Of a stretch of DNA of 64,000 nt, positions 31,612 through 42,887 are shown in pieces. The notes below the pieces were generated by a model. That model saw only the letters and a program-made list of their open reading frames with translations, did no database searches and was not told the origin of the DNA. The position numbers and the translations under genes were made by a program. The stretch is from assembly GCF_020906515.1 (NCBI RefSeq), contig NC_085849.1, forward strand, positions 3,286,001 to 3,350,000, read 5' to 3'. Source of the DNA: Vanrija pseudolonga. Taxonomy: Eukaryota; Basidiomycota; Tremellomycetes; Trichosporonales; Trichosporonaceae. The stretch's first letter is position 1; each line of letters opens with the position of its first letter.

Positions 31612-32684
31612 ATGGTCCGATCACGTATGTCTCCCACCACGTTCCCACTGACACGCAGACGCCAAAAACAACACGACCCAGGCCAACCTAACGCACTACG
31701 AGCGCTCTCTCCTGCGGCAGGCGGGTGCGGCGCGCAGGCTGGGCAGGGACAGCTTCAAGCCGCTCGACCACTGCAACCTCTGCCTCGTGCGGGTAACCGA
31801 CCCCGTCGCGTGCTCCCAGGCGCACATCTACTGCCGCGAGTGTGCACTTAGCTCCCTCATCACACAAAAAGCGGGCATCGACGCACAACGGCGCGAGCTC
31901 GAGCGCTGGGAGGCCGACGATGCCCGGCGGCGGTCCGACGCACGCGAGGCGGCGCGCGCGCGTGTCGTCACCGACTTTGAGAAGGGCATGGGGCTGGGAT
32001 CTGTTCGCAAGGCAGGCAGCACAGCAGCGAGCACAGCAACGAGTACCGACCTCGCAGGGGAGATTGAGCGCCGCCAGCTCGAGGCGGAGGAAAAGGCCGC
32101 GGCGGCCATCGAGGCCGAGGAGTCCGAGGCGCGCAAGGCCAAGATCGCGGCCTTCTGGCTGCCGAGTCTGACTCCCGAAGCTCCGCTTGGCCCCCTGAAG
32201 GCGATCAAGCTGCAGCCCCTGTGCAGCGTCGGCACGGCGCCACACCCGTTCAGCAGGAAGAGCCTGCTGCCCGTCATCCTCAACTACCCAGGCGGCAGCG
32301 ACAAGCCCCACTGTCCCTCCTGCGCCAAGGAGCTGACGAATTCCTCCGGTGGCGTACTGTTGTCCTCCCGTGAGCCTGGGGGAGGTGGAGACGAGCCGGC
32401 GAAGAAGAAGAAGAAGGTCGACGGCAAGAAGGACAAGAAGGAGAAGGAGGCGCCGGCCGTCTGCGGACACGTCGTGTGCAAGACGTGCGCTGAGACTGTC
32501 GTCGCGCCGGCGAAAGCGTGCCCCGTCTGCGACGCCGTGGTCGAGGCGGCTGGCATGCTCCCGCTCGGCAAGGAGGGTGAGTGTGGTGGTGGTTTACGCG
32601 ACGCCGCTAACAAACCCAGGTACCGGCTTCGCGGCCGCCGGCGGCGCAGAAGTCAAGAAGGCGACAGTCGCATTCAGGGTTTAA
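31612..32684 (+). CDS. NOSIP-like zinc-finger/U-box protein
   Basis: Homologue of nitric-oxide-synthase-interacting protein, an E3-ligase-like protein with a split N-terminal and a C-terminal U-box/RING fold; in fungi and other eukaryotes it associates with spliceosomes. Exons 31612-31624 (13 nt), 31659-32576 and 32620-32684 give about 331 residues. Joining the tiny first exon gives MVRSHAKNNTTQANLTHYERSLL, where NOSIP proteins have their conserved TRHAKN-T start. Next comes DHCNLCLVRVTDPVACSQAHIYCRECALSSLI, the first U-box part, then a charged coil (QRRELERWEADDARRRSDAREAARAR) and an Ala-rich helix. The C-terminal part is CPSCAKELTN...VCGHVVCKTCAETVVAPAKACPVCDAVV. An insertion EPAKKKKKVDGKKDKKEKE between the pairs is lysine-rich. 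The end GTGFAAAGG matches NOSIP. Confidence 0.9.
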
Positions 32685-32987
32685 GGTGTAGACTTAGACA
32701 TGCATAGTGTAGCAAACATGCACAGCGGCGTAGCATGTTTGGGGGAGGGATTGCATGGGTCGGCTCACCTTCGCACTTGAAGTCAGCCTGACATCTGCCT
32801 CCCCATCAAGCTCGCCACGTGGCCCTATGCCACCCTCATGGTCACCACCCCGTGCCTGGATCTACAGTGTGTTCAATCGTGCCATGTCGCGTTTCGCGTT
32901 GGCCGTGTCTTGGACCACCGCCGCGTCTTTTGTTTTTCTTTTTCCATCGCGCAGACCCAAACCTCGTCCGCATCACACCTCGCAAAA
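32685..32987. promoter_or_regulatory. Tandem intergenic region before mevalonate decarboxylase
   Basis: 303 bp: terminator of the NOSIP-like gene and promoter of MVD1. A weak sterol-element-like ATCACACCTC lies 13 bp before the ATG, too close and too divergent to claim. Nothing else stands out. Confidence 0.35.
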
Positions 32988-34350
32988 ATGGTCTACGAAG
33001 CTACTGCCACCGCGCCGGTCAACATTGCCGTGATCAAGTGAGCCGCAGCGCGCAGCGAGCTGAGCTGGCGCTCCCCTGCCTCCCTCCTCCACATAGGCCC
33101 CGTTTTCTAACCCTCCCCACAGGTACTGGGGCAAGCGCGACACCAAGCTCATCCTCCCGACCAACTCGTCGCTGTCGGTCACGCTCGACCAGGACCACCT
33201 GCGCAGCACGACGACGTCGCGTGCCGACGCCTCGTTCGAGGCCGGTGACCGCCTCTGGCTCAACGGCAAGGAGGAGAGCATCAAGGAGGGCGGACGGTTG
33301 TGGACCTGCATCAAGGAGCTGCGCGGCTGGCGGGCGGCCGAGGAGGCCAAGGACGCGGCCAAGCCCAAGGTGGGTAGAAGCGGACCGGGACAGCAAGGCC
33401 GTGTCTCGGCCGCCACGTGAACGCCACCACTGACTCACCGCCAGATCTCCACCTTCCCCCTCCGCATCGCCTCGTACAACAACTTCCCCACGGCTGCTGG
33501 CCTCGCGTCGTCGGCGTCGGGCCTCGCTGCCCTCGTCGCGTCCCTTGCTCAGCTGTACGAGCTCCCCCAGAACGCCTCGGACCTGTCGCGCATTGCGCGT
33601 CAGGGCTCCGGCTCGGCCTGCCGCTCCCTCTTCGGCGGCTACGTCGCTTGGCAGGAGGGCGTGCAGGCCGACGGCTCCGACTCGCTCGCTGTCGAGGTCG
33701 CTCCCCGTGAGCACTGGCCCGACCTCCACGCCGTCATCTGTGTCGTCTCGGACGCCAAGAAGGGCACGTCGTCGACCGCCGGCATGCAGCAGACTGTCCA
33801 GACCTCGCCCCTCCTCCAGGCCCGTCTCAAGGTCGTGCCCCAGCGCATGGCCGACATCTCCAAGGCGATCCTCGACAAGGACTTTGACGAGTTTGCCAAG
33901 ATCACCATTGCCGACTCGAACCAGTTCCACGCCGTCTGCCTCGACACCCAACCCCCCATCTTCTACCTCAACGACGTGTCCCGCGGCGTCATCGCCCTCG
34001 TTGAGGAGCTGAACCGTGCTCACGTCGAGGCCACCGGCCACCTCCTTGCCGCGTACACCTTCGACGCTGGACCCAACGCCGTCATCTACGCGCCCGAGGC
34101 CAACATCCCCACTGTCGTCGCCGCCGTGAACAAGTACTTCCCTCAGGCTGAGGCCTTCCCCGACCCCTTCAAGGTCGGCACTGCCGCCGCCCTTCCTGCC
34201 GGCTTCAACGAGGCCGTCGTCCCTGCCGGCGGATGGCCCAAGGGCGCCGTCAAGCAGCTCATCCACACCAAGGTGGGCGACGGCCCCCGCCGCCTCGGCC
34301 CCGAGGAGTCGCTCCTCGGCCCCGACGGCATCCCCAAGACCCTTGCATAG
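32988..34350 (+). CDS. MVD1: Diphosphomevalonate decarboxylase
   Basis: Cytosolic GHMP-family enzyme (ERG19 in yeast) that decarboxylates mevalonate diphosphate to isopentenyl diphosphate with ATP, feeding ergosterol and isoprenoid synthesis. Exons 32988-33037, 33123-33369 and 33445-34350 give 400 residues, the usual size. Motifs: ATATAPVNIAVIKYWGKRD (spanning the first splice), NSSLSVTL, the ATP loop PTAAGLASSASG (114-125), the substrate loop RQGSGSACRSLFGG, SDAKKGTSSTAGMQ, and the catalytic Asp in TFDAGPNAV near residue 300. All active-site residues are present. Its stop lies only 50 bp from the stop of the convergent small gene, so transcripts probably overlap. Confidence 0.97.
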
Positions 34351-34400
34351 ATATATACCGTGCATAATGCATTATTCGACTAGACGGGCCCGGGCCGGCC

Positions 34401-34785
34401 TTAGAGCTGGTTCCTCGGGATCTCAAAGGACGGGGGGATGAACTGCGGCGCCGAGGCACGCGGGGCAGGAGCAGCAGCAGCAGCAGCAGCCGGGGGCGGG
34501 ACACCCGCAGCACCGGCGGCAGCGAGCGCCTGGCTGTATGCGTCAATGAGCCCGACCACGTACACTACCTACATTTTCTCGGGGGTGAGCTCGGGGAAGA
34601 GGCGCGCGCCGAGCTGGAGGAGCCCGTCGCGGAGCTCGATACCGAGGAGGAAGTACTGGGGGCCCGAGAGGCCGTTCTGCAACACCGTCAGCCGGGCCAG
34701 CGATGATGCTGCTACACACCGCCTTGACGAGGGTCTCGATCTGGGCGAACACGGCGCCGAGGTCTTCCTTGGAGATGCCGGACAT
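34401..34785 (-). CDS. Unrecognised small protein of about 100 residues
   Basis: Three minus-strand exons (34720-34785, 34573-34676, 34401-34533) give 100 residues: MSGISKEDLGAVFAQIETLV then an amphipathic helix-rich stretch (QYFLLGIELRDGLLQLGARL), and an Ala/Pro tail ending IPPSFEIPRNQL. The second intron is 39 nt (GTAGGT donor, CATTGAC branch), contains an in-frame TAG and is a multiple of three, so an unspliced RNA would stop after about 57 residues. Codon bias is normal for the region. I do not recognise the family; small size, helical N-terminus and Pro/Ala tail would fit a subunit of a larger complex, but this is a guess. Real coding status is supported by phase-consistent splice sites. 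Confidence 0.6.
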
Positions 34786-35157
34786 GTTTCTTTGAGGGAG
34801 GGGCAACGGGAAGAAGCAGTGGCGACGCACGCCTGCTTAAGTATCCCCAGATGCATTGTACGCGATTCCTTTGTGCGATGGCGAGACAATAGAGCGACGA
34901 GGGAATGCCCAAAGTGTAAAGTCTCGAGGAATGGGTGTCAGTGCCACTGCCAGCGCCACGCCACGAAGAAGCCACGCGGCGAAGTTGCACCACCACTGGT
35001 GAGCTGGTGAACAAAACATCGACCGCCTCCACATTTCGCCATCAAACACTCGACTCCATCAACCTTTCCACATCTCTGCACATCGTCCTCGCCGGCAACG
35101 CACGCCGCCAACACTGCTGCTGCTGTTGCTGCTCACTCGCCGACGACACAGCTGTAC

Positions 35158-37260
35158 ATGATGGCGACTCTGGCGCCGCTCGCGCCGGCCAAGGCCAAGC
35201 CGCCTGTTCCTGTGAGCTTGTCCTCCGTAGCCAGAGCTCACCCCACAGCCTCTCGTCAGAATAGATGCGCACTACAGAGTGAGCAGCTGCGGATTAGTGT
35301 GAGGCCTCAAGCTGACGACGCAGAAATTCCTCGCGACCCGCTGGGTCGGCCTCAGCGTCCGCGCCGCCGTCCTCACATCGCTCGCCCTCTTCCTCGTCCC
35401 CATGGGAGCCAGTGCGTGCGCTGGAAGACAACTCGCTGACCGCCGCAGGATGTGGCTACACGCTCCTCTCGGCGCTCGGCACCCTGTTCGTCGCTGGGCC
35501 TGTGACGTACCTGTTCGGCACGCACGTCCTGTTGCGGGTGCGGAGGTCGTGGATCACTTGTGAGCTGAACAAAGCGGATCGCCAGAGCTGACGTGCAGCT
35601 CCCCCTACCTTGCCGGCCAAGCCATCCCGCGCTGCCCTCGTCTTTGGAACCTTCACCCCGCGCGTGGTCGGCCTCCTGGCCGCATACGTCGTCTTCGGCA
35701 TCGTCTTCGCCCTCTCGTACGGCTTCACACTGACGGCCCGCTCCCCCGAAGTCGCGCTCGGCTGGTTCACGCCGGCGGGGCGATACAAGTGGCACGGCAA
35801 CGAGCGACTGTGGTTCCTCGTCTCTGGCACCGTCGTTTTCTTTTTCAGCATCGGCCTGCGCGACGTGTTTGCAACTCAGCTCGGCCCACGCTGGCCCAGG
35901 ACTAGAGTGAGTAAGATCTCCTGTAGCGCGCTGACCCCAGCTCCGTTTCCCCGAGGCTGTCCGCCGCTCGCTCGTCGCCTGCCTCACTGGCTTCAGGTCC
36001 GACTCTGCCCTCGTTCATGACATTAGTCTCGCAGCCTTCGTGAGCTTCTTGTACTCGGTCATCTACTTCTCCTTCCGCCGCTGGGCGTGGCGCTGGGCCG
36101 TCACCCACATTCCCATCATCCGCCCCTTCGTCATCAACTTTGCAAAGAAGTCCAACGTGACATGGACGCTCGGCTGGCACCTCTTCATCCTTGAGACCAC
36201 GGCTATCGTGGCCATCAAGCCTGCCCTCGCAGTGCTCAACGACTACCTGACCCAGCCGCTCAACTTTGCCTCCTTCACGGCCAAGTCCCCGTTCTCGCCT
36301 GAGAAGTACCTCCTGACAGCGCTCGACTCGAAGAACAAGTTCTACGTGCACCACACGCTCATCGAGCTTCAGCGCCTCGCGCACAACAAGGCCCAGCGCA
36401 CTGCAATCTTCGCCGACGTTGCCCGCCCCGCCCAGATCCACCTCATCTTCAAGGTCCTCCTCATCCAGCTCGGCAAGAACTACGAGGTGCTCGCAAACCG
36501 CGGCGCGGCGCCGAAGGCCAAGGCCAAGGCACAGGTGCACGCGCCGTCCGCGCCGGATGCACACTCAGTCGCAATCAAGACCGGGGACATCTTCAAGCCC
36601 GCGCCCAAGCGCACCGGCCTCAAGGCCATTGTTGGCACCGTGCTGGAGGGCACCGCACGCCCCACCCCCGCGCCGGTGCTTGCCGCGGCGCACGCGGTCG
36701 AGAACGCCGAGGTGGCGGTCGTCAAGCGCGTCGAGAAGCCGATTCACGAGGCAGAGGAGTGGGCCGTGGCTGCGCCGTTTATTGGGCCCATTATCCGCGC
36801 CGGTAAGCTTGCGAACGGTGGCTTCACTGCATGGGTTGGCAAAGAGTGGGCCAGCCGCTCCGTCGCCGCCGCTGTGCCTGACCTCGATGTCCTCGCGCGC
36901 ATTGTCGACAGTGAGTTTTGCCTGCCGAGTAGAACTAACTTCCCAGCCCTCACTACCCTCGCCGTCGCGTCGGCAGACGAAGACACGTACGGCTACACCC
37001 AGGCTGTGCTCCCCTCCGCCCTGGAGGCGTTCGTCCGGTTCCGCATGGCCGCCCTCGCCCTCGAGAAGGAGCTGCTGGGCCCCGCGGGCAAGATCGCCCC
37101 CGATGGCGACGCCGACGTCCGGGCGGACATTGCCAAGATTGTCGACACGTTTGACGACGGCGTTACGCGCATCGCGGGTCGCTTTGGCACGACACTCACC
37201 GCGTTCCGCTTCCCCACCCCAATTGCCCAGGCCCTCACCGACATCTGCCGCTCGGCATAG
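35158..37260 (+). CDS. NDC1: Nuclear pore / spindle pole body membrane protein NDC1
   Basis: Transmembrane nucleoporin that anchors pore complexes and, in yeasts, spindle pole bodies in the nuclear envelope. Seven exons (35158-35211, 35249-35278, 35324-35411, 35449-35559, 35599-35906, 35941-36910, 36947-37260) give about 624 residues. Exon 2 is 30 nt. Six hydrophobic segments lie in the N-terminal half (for example LSVRAAVLTSLALFLVPMGA, LSALGTLFVAGPVTYLFGT, VVGLLAAYVVFGIVFALSYG, LWFLVSGTVVFFFSIGL, ISLAAFVSFLYSVIYFSF, TWTLGWHLFILETTAIVAIK). The conserved start of the soluble domain is KNKFYVHHTLIELQRLAHN. The last intron (36 nt) is a stop-free multiple of three. A second ATG follows directly at 35161. 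Assignment rests on topology and the TLIELQRLA signature. Confidence 0.82.
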
Positions 37261-37479
37261 CTACCTACCTCCCCACACACACATACACACCCCATAGTTG
37301 CATCTGTTCCAACATGAATTGCATAGCAAGGTTGCCCTTGTAGTTTACGACTTCGATACGACTGTAGACGGGGTCTTTTGGGGGATATCTAATGCGGGCA
37401 TAATGCTCTTCTTGCATACAACTCACGACGAGACAGGCTTGTCCGGCCCAGACAAGCTTTTCACAAACAAGGAGGCGGT

Positions 37480-40400
37480 TTAGTTGTAGCGGTAGCCGTT
37501 GGCAGTGCCATTAGCTCCATATGTTCCGTTTTCAATCAGCGGCCCCTCGGGCGTGCGGCACTTGAAGAGCCGCACATTGCCCGACGAGTCGTAGCCACTG
37601 GCCGCGAGAACCATCTCGACGGGGTGGAAGACGAGGCTCGCGGCGCTCGGCATGAAGCTGGCGCGCGAGTGTTGGTGGGCCTGATACGTGGTGGGTGCCA
37701 GGGCAATGTCGATGGCGGAGAGACGCTTGGGCTTCTCGGGCGTCGCAAAGCCCTGCACGACGAGACGCTGGCGCGTGGAGTGTGGTGTTGGAGCAGATGT
37801 GCTGTGGTGTGTTAGTGGCAGAATTGTGAGGGTAATCGGCCGCTTACGTTGCAAACACGGGCGCGCCAGAGTGAACGGCGAGCGCCTGGAGGCCCTGGGG
37901 CTGGACGTTGTGCTCGTACAGCGGCGTGTCCGGCACACGGCTGTCCCAGATGCGCACCTCGCCGTTCATGCTTCCAGTCACGACCTCACGGTAGCCTCGG
38001 TGCTGGATGTGCACCGACTGGATCCACGTGTGGTGCTGGCGCCAAGTACGGATGGCGGTTGCGGCAGCGTCATCGATACGCTTATCAAAGAGGCGAACGA
38101 CACCGTCACCAAAGCCCGCAACAAAGACGTTGCCGTCAGGCTCGTCGGCAGCAATGGCGGTCAGGTTGGCGCCAGCCTGTGTTGGAATATCGCGCACATG
38201 GCGTTCCACGTGGGCGTCCCAAAGACGAATGACACGCATGTCGCCTCCAACAAGCAAGTGACCACGACGCTGCTCCCATGAGGTCAAGACTCCGCTGTGG
38301 TGGCCCACGGGGAAGATGTCTGAAACGGCTCGGAATGTCGTGGCCAGGTTGGTCTCGCCAGGGATATCGTAGTCACGCCACACTCTAATGCTGCCCTCAG
38401 TAGACGCGGTGAGCATTAGAGACGACGCAGTCTCGTTGATGAAGTGCACGCTAGAGATGCTGCTACCCCGTAGGTTGTGGTTGCTGAACTTGTTGATCTT
38501 GGTCCGTGTTGTCCAGTCCCAGATACAGATCTTGTCCTCGTCGTCGGTGACGGCCAGAAGGGGCTCATGGCTGTGGAAGGCAAGCTGAAGCGGCCAGGCG
38601 TCGTTGTGGATTGTTCCTGCATCCGTGTCCCAGCGGTGGTGGGCGGCATGGTCCTCGTTGACTCTTGAGCGCTGGATCTGCATCTCGTTGCGGCTGTGTC
38701 GCCACGCTTGCTGGTTGTAGCTGACACTTCCAGGCTCATCCGTGTCGGGCTTCTTCATCTGTGGTTCGCGGAAGTACTCGACGGCCCAGTCGAAGAAACC
38801 ACTGCGGAGCGGTACGACATCATCCTTGACCTCGGCGGCGACCATGCCGAGGCCAAGATCGTTGGGACGAGACAGACCATTGTTCGCTAGTCTGCCATCG
38901 GCGTCGCCACCGGCCTGGGTACCACGGAGTCGGCGCTGTCGGAGGCGCTCCATATCCTCCTCCACCAGGGCTTCGATAACCGACACAGCCGTCACAGCAG
39001 TGGGGTCGACCTGGTGGCGAACACGGGTGCCCAGAACTCCGCCGCGGGCAACCCCGTCTGGGAGCACTCTCTGGTGTGTCGAGTCTGGGTAGGGCGATTT
39101 GTAGAACTGTGCTCCGTATTGGGATTGCTCCACATCTGTGCGCGTCACTGTCTCGACCGGGGCCTGAGTTTCCTCTGGGATTTCGGCTGGAAGAAGGCCA
39201 GTTAACGATGCTAAGCTTCGAAGGGCACCACCAAACGAGGTGTTGCGTTTCAAGCCGCCATTAACAGGTGACAGGCCGTCCGACTTGGCTAAGTGGGTGC
39301 TGTTCGATGGCGATCGTGGGGGCTCCGCTTGTGATGCCTGCGCGAATCGGGCACCAACCTTGGGTCGGTTGAGACCCTTGAGCGCGGTGTCGGGAACACG
39401 GTTGAACGAGGAGTCCAACAGAAGAGCGACGATGTAGTCGACCACAGTTGATGCGGTACCGGCAACCTCGGGATGAGGGTCAACCGACAAGTCCATGAGC
39501 GTTTCAAACAGCGTCTTGAAGGAGCTAAGAAGGGTAAGATTGACCTGGTGAGCCTCTGGCGAGAGGTCTTCGCTTGAAACCCAAGCCTCGAGAGCCTCCT
39601 GGACAATGTCCGGCTCGTCATCGGATCCGGCGTCCGAGTGCTCGAGTGCGGCCTCCTGTTCGTAGTAACACCATGCTGCCGCGACAAACCAGCCGCGCCA
39701 CTCGCGGACGACACAAGAAATGACGACAACGAGCTCCTTGCGAACCATGGGGCTAGCGTCTTCCTTGACCGCCATCATACAGGCGTACGCGAGACCGGCT
39801 TCCAGCTCGAGCTGCTCATGCTCGGCCATGCTGATCTGAGCACCCATGCCGCCACCGCCGCGCGGCTCCGCCGAGTTGATGGGGGCACTGGACGCGCCAA
39901 GGAAGGTACCGAATGCGTACAGTGCAGCCGCTCGAACCTCCGCGGCCGTGTTGTGCAGAGCCTGCATCATAATCTCCTGGCGGCCGTGGGAGATGCCCAG
40001 CGCCTTGCCCTCGTCGTTGTCGGCCCACATCTGCGCGATGCAGAGGAGACACCACGCGCGCAATAGCCAGTCGTCTTCCTGTAGCCTTGCCAGACAGTGG
40101 TCGAAGACGTTGTAAGACAGGCAAGCGGTTTGTCCGGCCCGGAAGTTGCGGCACAACATGGCGAGGATAAACGCGCACATCGCACGGTGCTCGTTGGCAT
40201 TTGGAATCACCAGGGGCTGGCCAGAGACGGGGTACGGCGCCAAGATCTGGGCAAAGTAGTTGTAGCCGTTCTCCTTGAGAAGGTCCATCTGGCAGGACTT
40301 GTCCACAGCGAGAATGCGAGCCCAGATGAAGATGAGCACCGGCTTGAGCTCGGCTGCTGGTGACTGGAGCAGCTTCTGGACATAGGGGAAGATGCCAATA

Positions 40401-42215
40401 GAGAGCGCCATGTTCACAGCCCATGGGCCGAGGTCGACGAATTGCGATAGTAGGATGAGCGCTCGCAGGCGATGAGCTTGCGACAACAGGACCTGGAGCA
40501 CAATGGGTAGCTGCTCAGGCTCCTTGCGCACAATCTGCTTGGCCAGATTGTTGTTGACCGAGCCACCACCACGGTCGAGCCACACTTCAAATGCCTGTAA
40601 GTGCTGGGCAAAGAAGGATGATGGCTTGTAGACCAGTGGTGGGATTGCCAGCTGGGGTGCCGCTTCGCGCGCAGCCTCTTGATCGAGGAGGTCGGGGAGC
40701 TGGGCCAGGCAGGCGTCCACAGCGAGGTCCCAAGAGTCCCACAGGGGGTGATTGTGTGTCGATGGAAGCTCGGGGTGCGAGATAGGCGTGCAGTGGTACG
40801 TCGTCATGATGCGCTGCGCCAGGAGGTAGTTGCGGAACAAGGCTGCCACCAACAAATCCTGTCGGAACAGGCGCATAAACGTCTCGCGAGGGAACGACAA
40901 CCATGCAATGGTGTCGGTAACGGCTGTGAAAATCCACTGGAGTTCACCAAGAGGCGTGCGGCGATCCTTGAGATCACCAGGGATCTTCATCACCATGTCC
41001 ACGTTCAGCCGAGATCGGGGGTCATCGCTACTGCTGTGGATGTTACGTTTCAGCGGGTCTTGCTGGACAAAGAAGCGAAGGGCAGTCTCGATTGGCGAAG
41101 TAAGGCAACAGGTGAAGAGGTCTGCCGGAAGGTCGGGCGACATGGGCAAGACCTGGTTTGCCGAACAAGGCGCGAGGTGGATCGACTCGGAGAAGAGCGA
41201 GCCTGGGAGGTCATGGTTTACGCCACCGTTTGACGCGGCGTTTGCCTGCCGGATCTCCTCGTCTCGCCGACGCGCACTCTGCTTGAAGTTGGTGATGATA
41301 CTCCCAGCACCAGAGCACTCCCAGACGTAAATACAGGGGCTGCGCCGTTAGCAACTATGGCCGTCTTGCCACTCACCTTCCCAGCCATTCCTGCAGGTCA
41401 ACTAGACTGACAGGGATATACTGAGTGTAGCCTATAGCGGTCAGCACCAACCCAAATCATTGCTCCACCCAACGGCACCCAGTCACCTCCGCCTTGCCCA
41501 ACTCACTCTTGTTGAACACCCAGATTTCACCGCCAGATGTCGGCTTTGGTACGCCGTGTCCGTTGTAGTAGAACAAGGTCCGTTCGTCACGCGCATTCTT
41601 GCGAAGGCCGACACAGACTTTCTTCGTCTCCTCAATTGCAGGGTCCTGGGCCTAAGGAAGTGTAAGCGCGCGGCACTAGGAACTGGGTGTCACTCAGACT
41701 CACAGGTTTGTACCGCACTTTGGGATTCAGTGTCTCAAACTGCTGCTGGAGGCCTGGATTCCTGTTAGCCGAGATGCGCAGTCTCGGTCGGTGGTGGATA
41801 ACTACTCACTTCTCCCAATAGCGTCAATCGCCTTGTTGGATGGCAGGCTTGTGGGGTCAATCCAGCACTCGGTCTTGGCCGCCGGGTTGGTCTTGACGAT
41901 GTCGGGTGGGTCGACGCCAATGTTCAGGCATAGGAATAGGCCACCGTTGACCGTCTTGAGCCTCGATCGCAATCTCCAAGGGAGGGCCGTCTCCTCGTCC
42001 GTCTTGGACTTGCCCTGGCGACTCGAGTGACGCTTGGTTGACCAATACTGGGTTGCGGCAACTTGTTCAGCATCCTCTTCCTCTAGGTGATCTCCGAGAT
42101 CGCGCTCTGCCTCGTATTCCTCGTGGGCAGGGTAGCTGGGGTAGGCCGAAAGTTGCTGAGATGTCGAAGCTTCGTCCCGAATGTAAGGGAGGGAAGGAGG
42201 TTGGGTGACCGCCAT
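37480..42215 (-). CDS. KOG1: TORC1 subunit KOG1 / Raptor
   Basis: Scaffold of TOR complex 1 that binds substrates and links TOR to nutrients at the vacuole. About 1,480 residues in several minus-strand exons, the first at 41814-42215 and the largest 37853-41303. The Raptor N-terminal (caspase-like) domain reads [20 protein letters not shown] then [41 protein letters not shown] and [15 protein letters not shown]. It is followed by the HEAT-like region ([60 protein letters not shown]) and C-terminal WD40 repeats ([60 protein letters not shown]). Order and length fit Raptor well. It is divergent from CSN2 and convergent with NDC1. Confidence 0.96.
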
Positions 42216-42887
42216 TGTCGTGAGCGGCGGCCGCCTAAAGGAGGGTGGGAGGGGGTGAGATTACAAGTTGAATGTGTCGAGTGCGATTAAAGATACTCGT
42301 TGTAGCAATGCGAGTGCAGTGCCATATGAACCAGTCGCTGCGAGGTGATTGAGGTGATTATAATGTCCTGATAGTGAGATGAATGTGAGTGTGTGTAGAG
42401 AGAGGGTTGGTTGTTGAATGGCAAGGTTGAGAGGCAAGGTGGGGCTGCTGATAGATTGGCAGTGGGTGGTCGCGCGTTTGGGCAAGTCGAGTGGTGGTGG
42501 TGGTGGTGGTTGATGGTGGGCGCCGCCAGTGACCAGTGACGTCCGTCCAGGCGGAACCCGACCTCGCTCGTCCCCTACCCCGCATACCAGTCGCCGATGG
42601 GTGGTGGGTGGACAAACGGAATCAAAGTCACGTGGTTGGATTCCATCCTGGGTGACTGGGCGCGTTCCATTCCCTCCCCTGCCGTCATCGTTGTCGTTGC
42701 CTTCCCTCGGCGTCACTGTACTCGACGTCGCACAACGACTACAATCATTGGCGCACGATACTTCTCACCACCCGCTTTGTTCGAGTTTAGAGCAAACAGA
42801 CAGACGATACCCGTCCTCAGCATACCTGCAGCTCTAGACGGACAACCTTTCACCACACTGCACACACAACTCCAAAACTAGGCCAAC
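42216..42887. promoter_or_regulatory. Divergent promoter region KOG1 / CSN2
   Basis: 672 bp between divergent starts. A GGT trinucleotide repeat lies at about 42494-42511. The region contains CCACCCATCGGCGACTGG-like GC-rich blocks near the middle. No gene or RNA is supported. Confidence 0.45.

Noticed and set aside
32975-32984. Sterol-regulatory-element-like ATCACACCTC before MVD1
   Set aside because: Only partly matches the consensus and lies within 13 bp of the start codon.
34558-34575. In-frame TAG in the small gene at 34.5 kb, read first as a pseudogene or read-through stop
   Set aside because: A 39-nt intron with GTAGGT donor and ACAG acceptor removes it and keeps phase.
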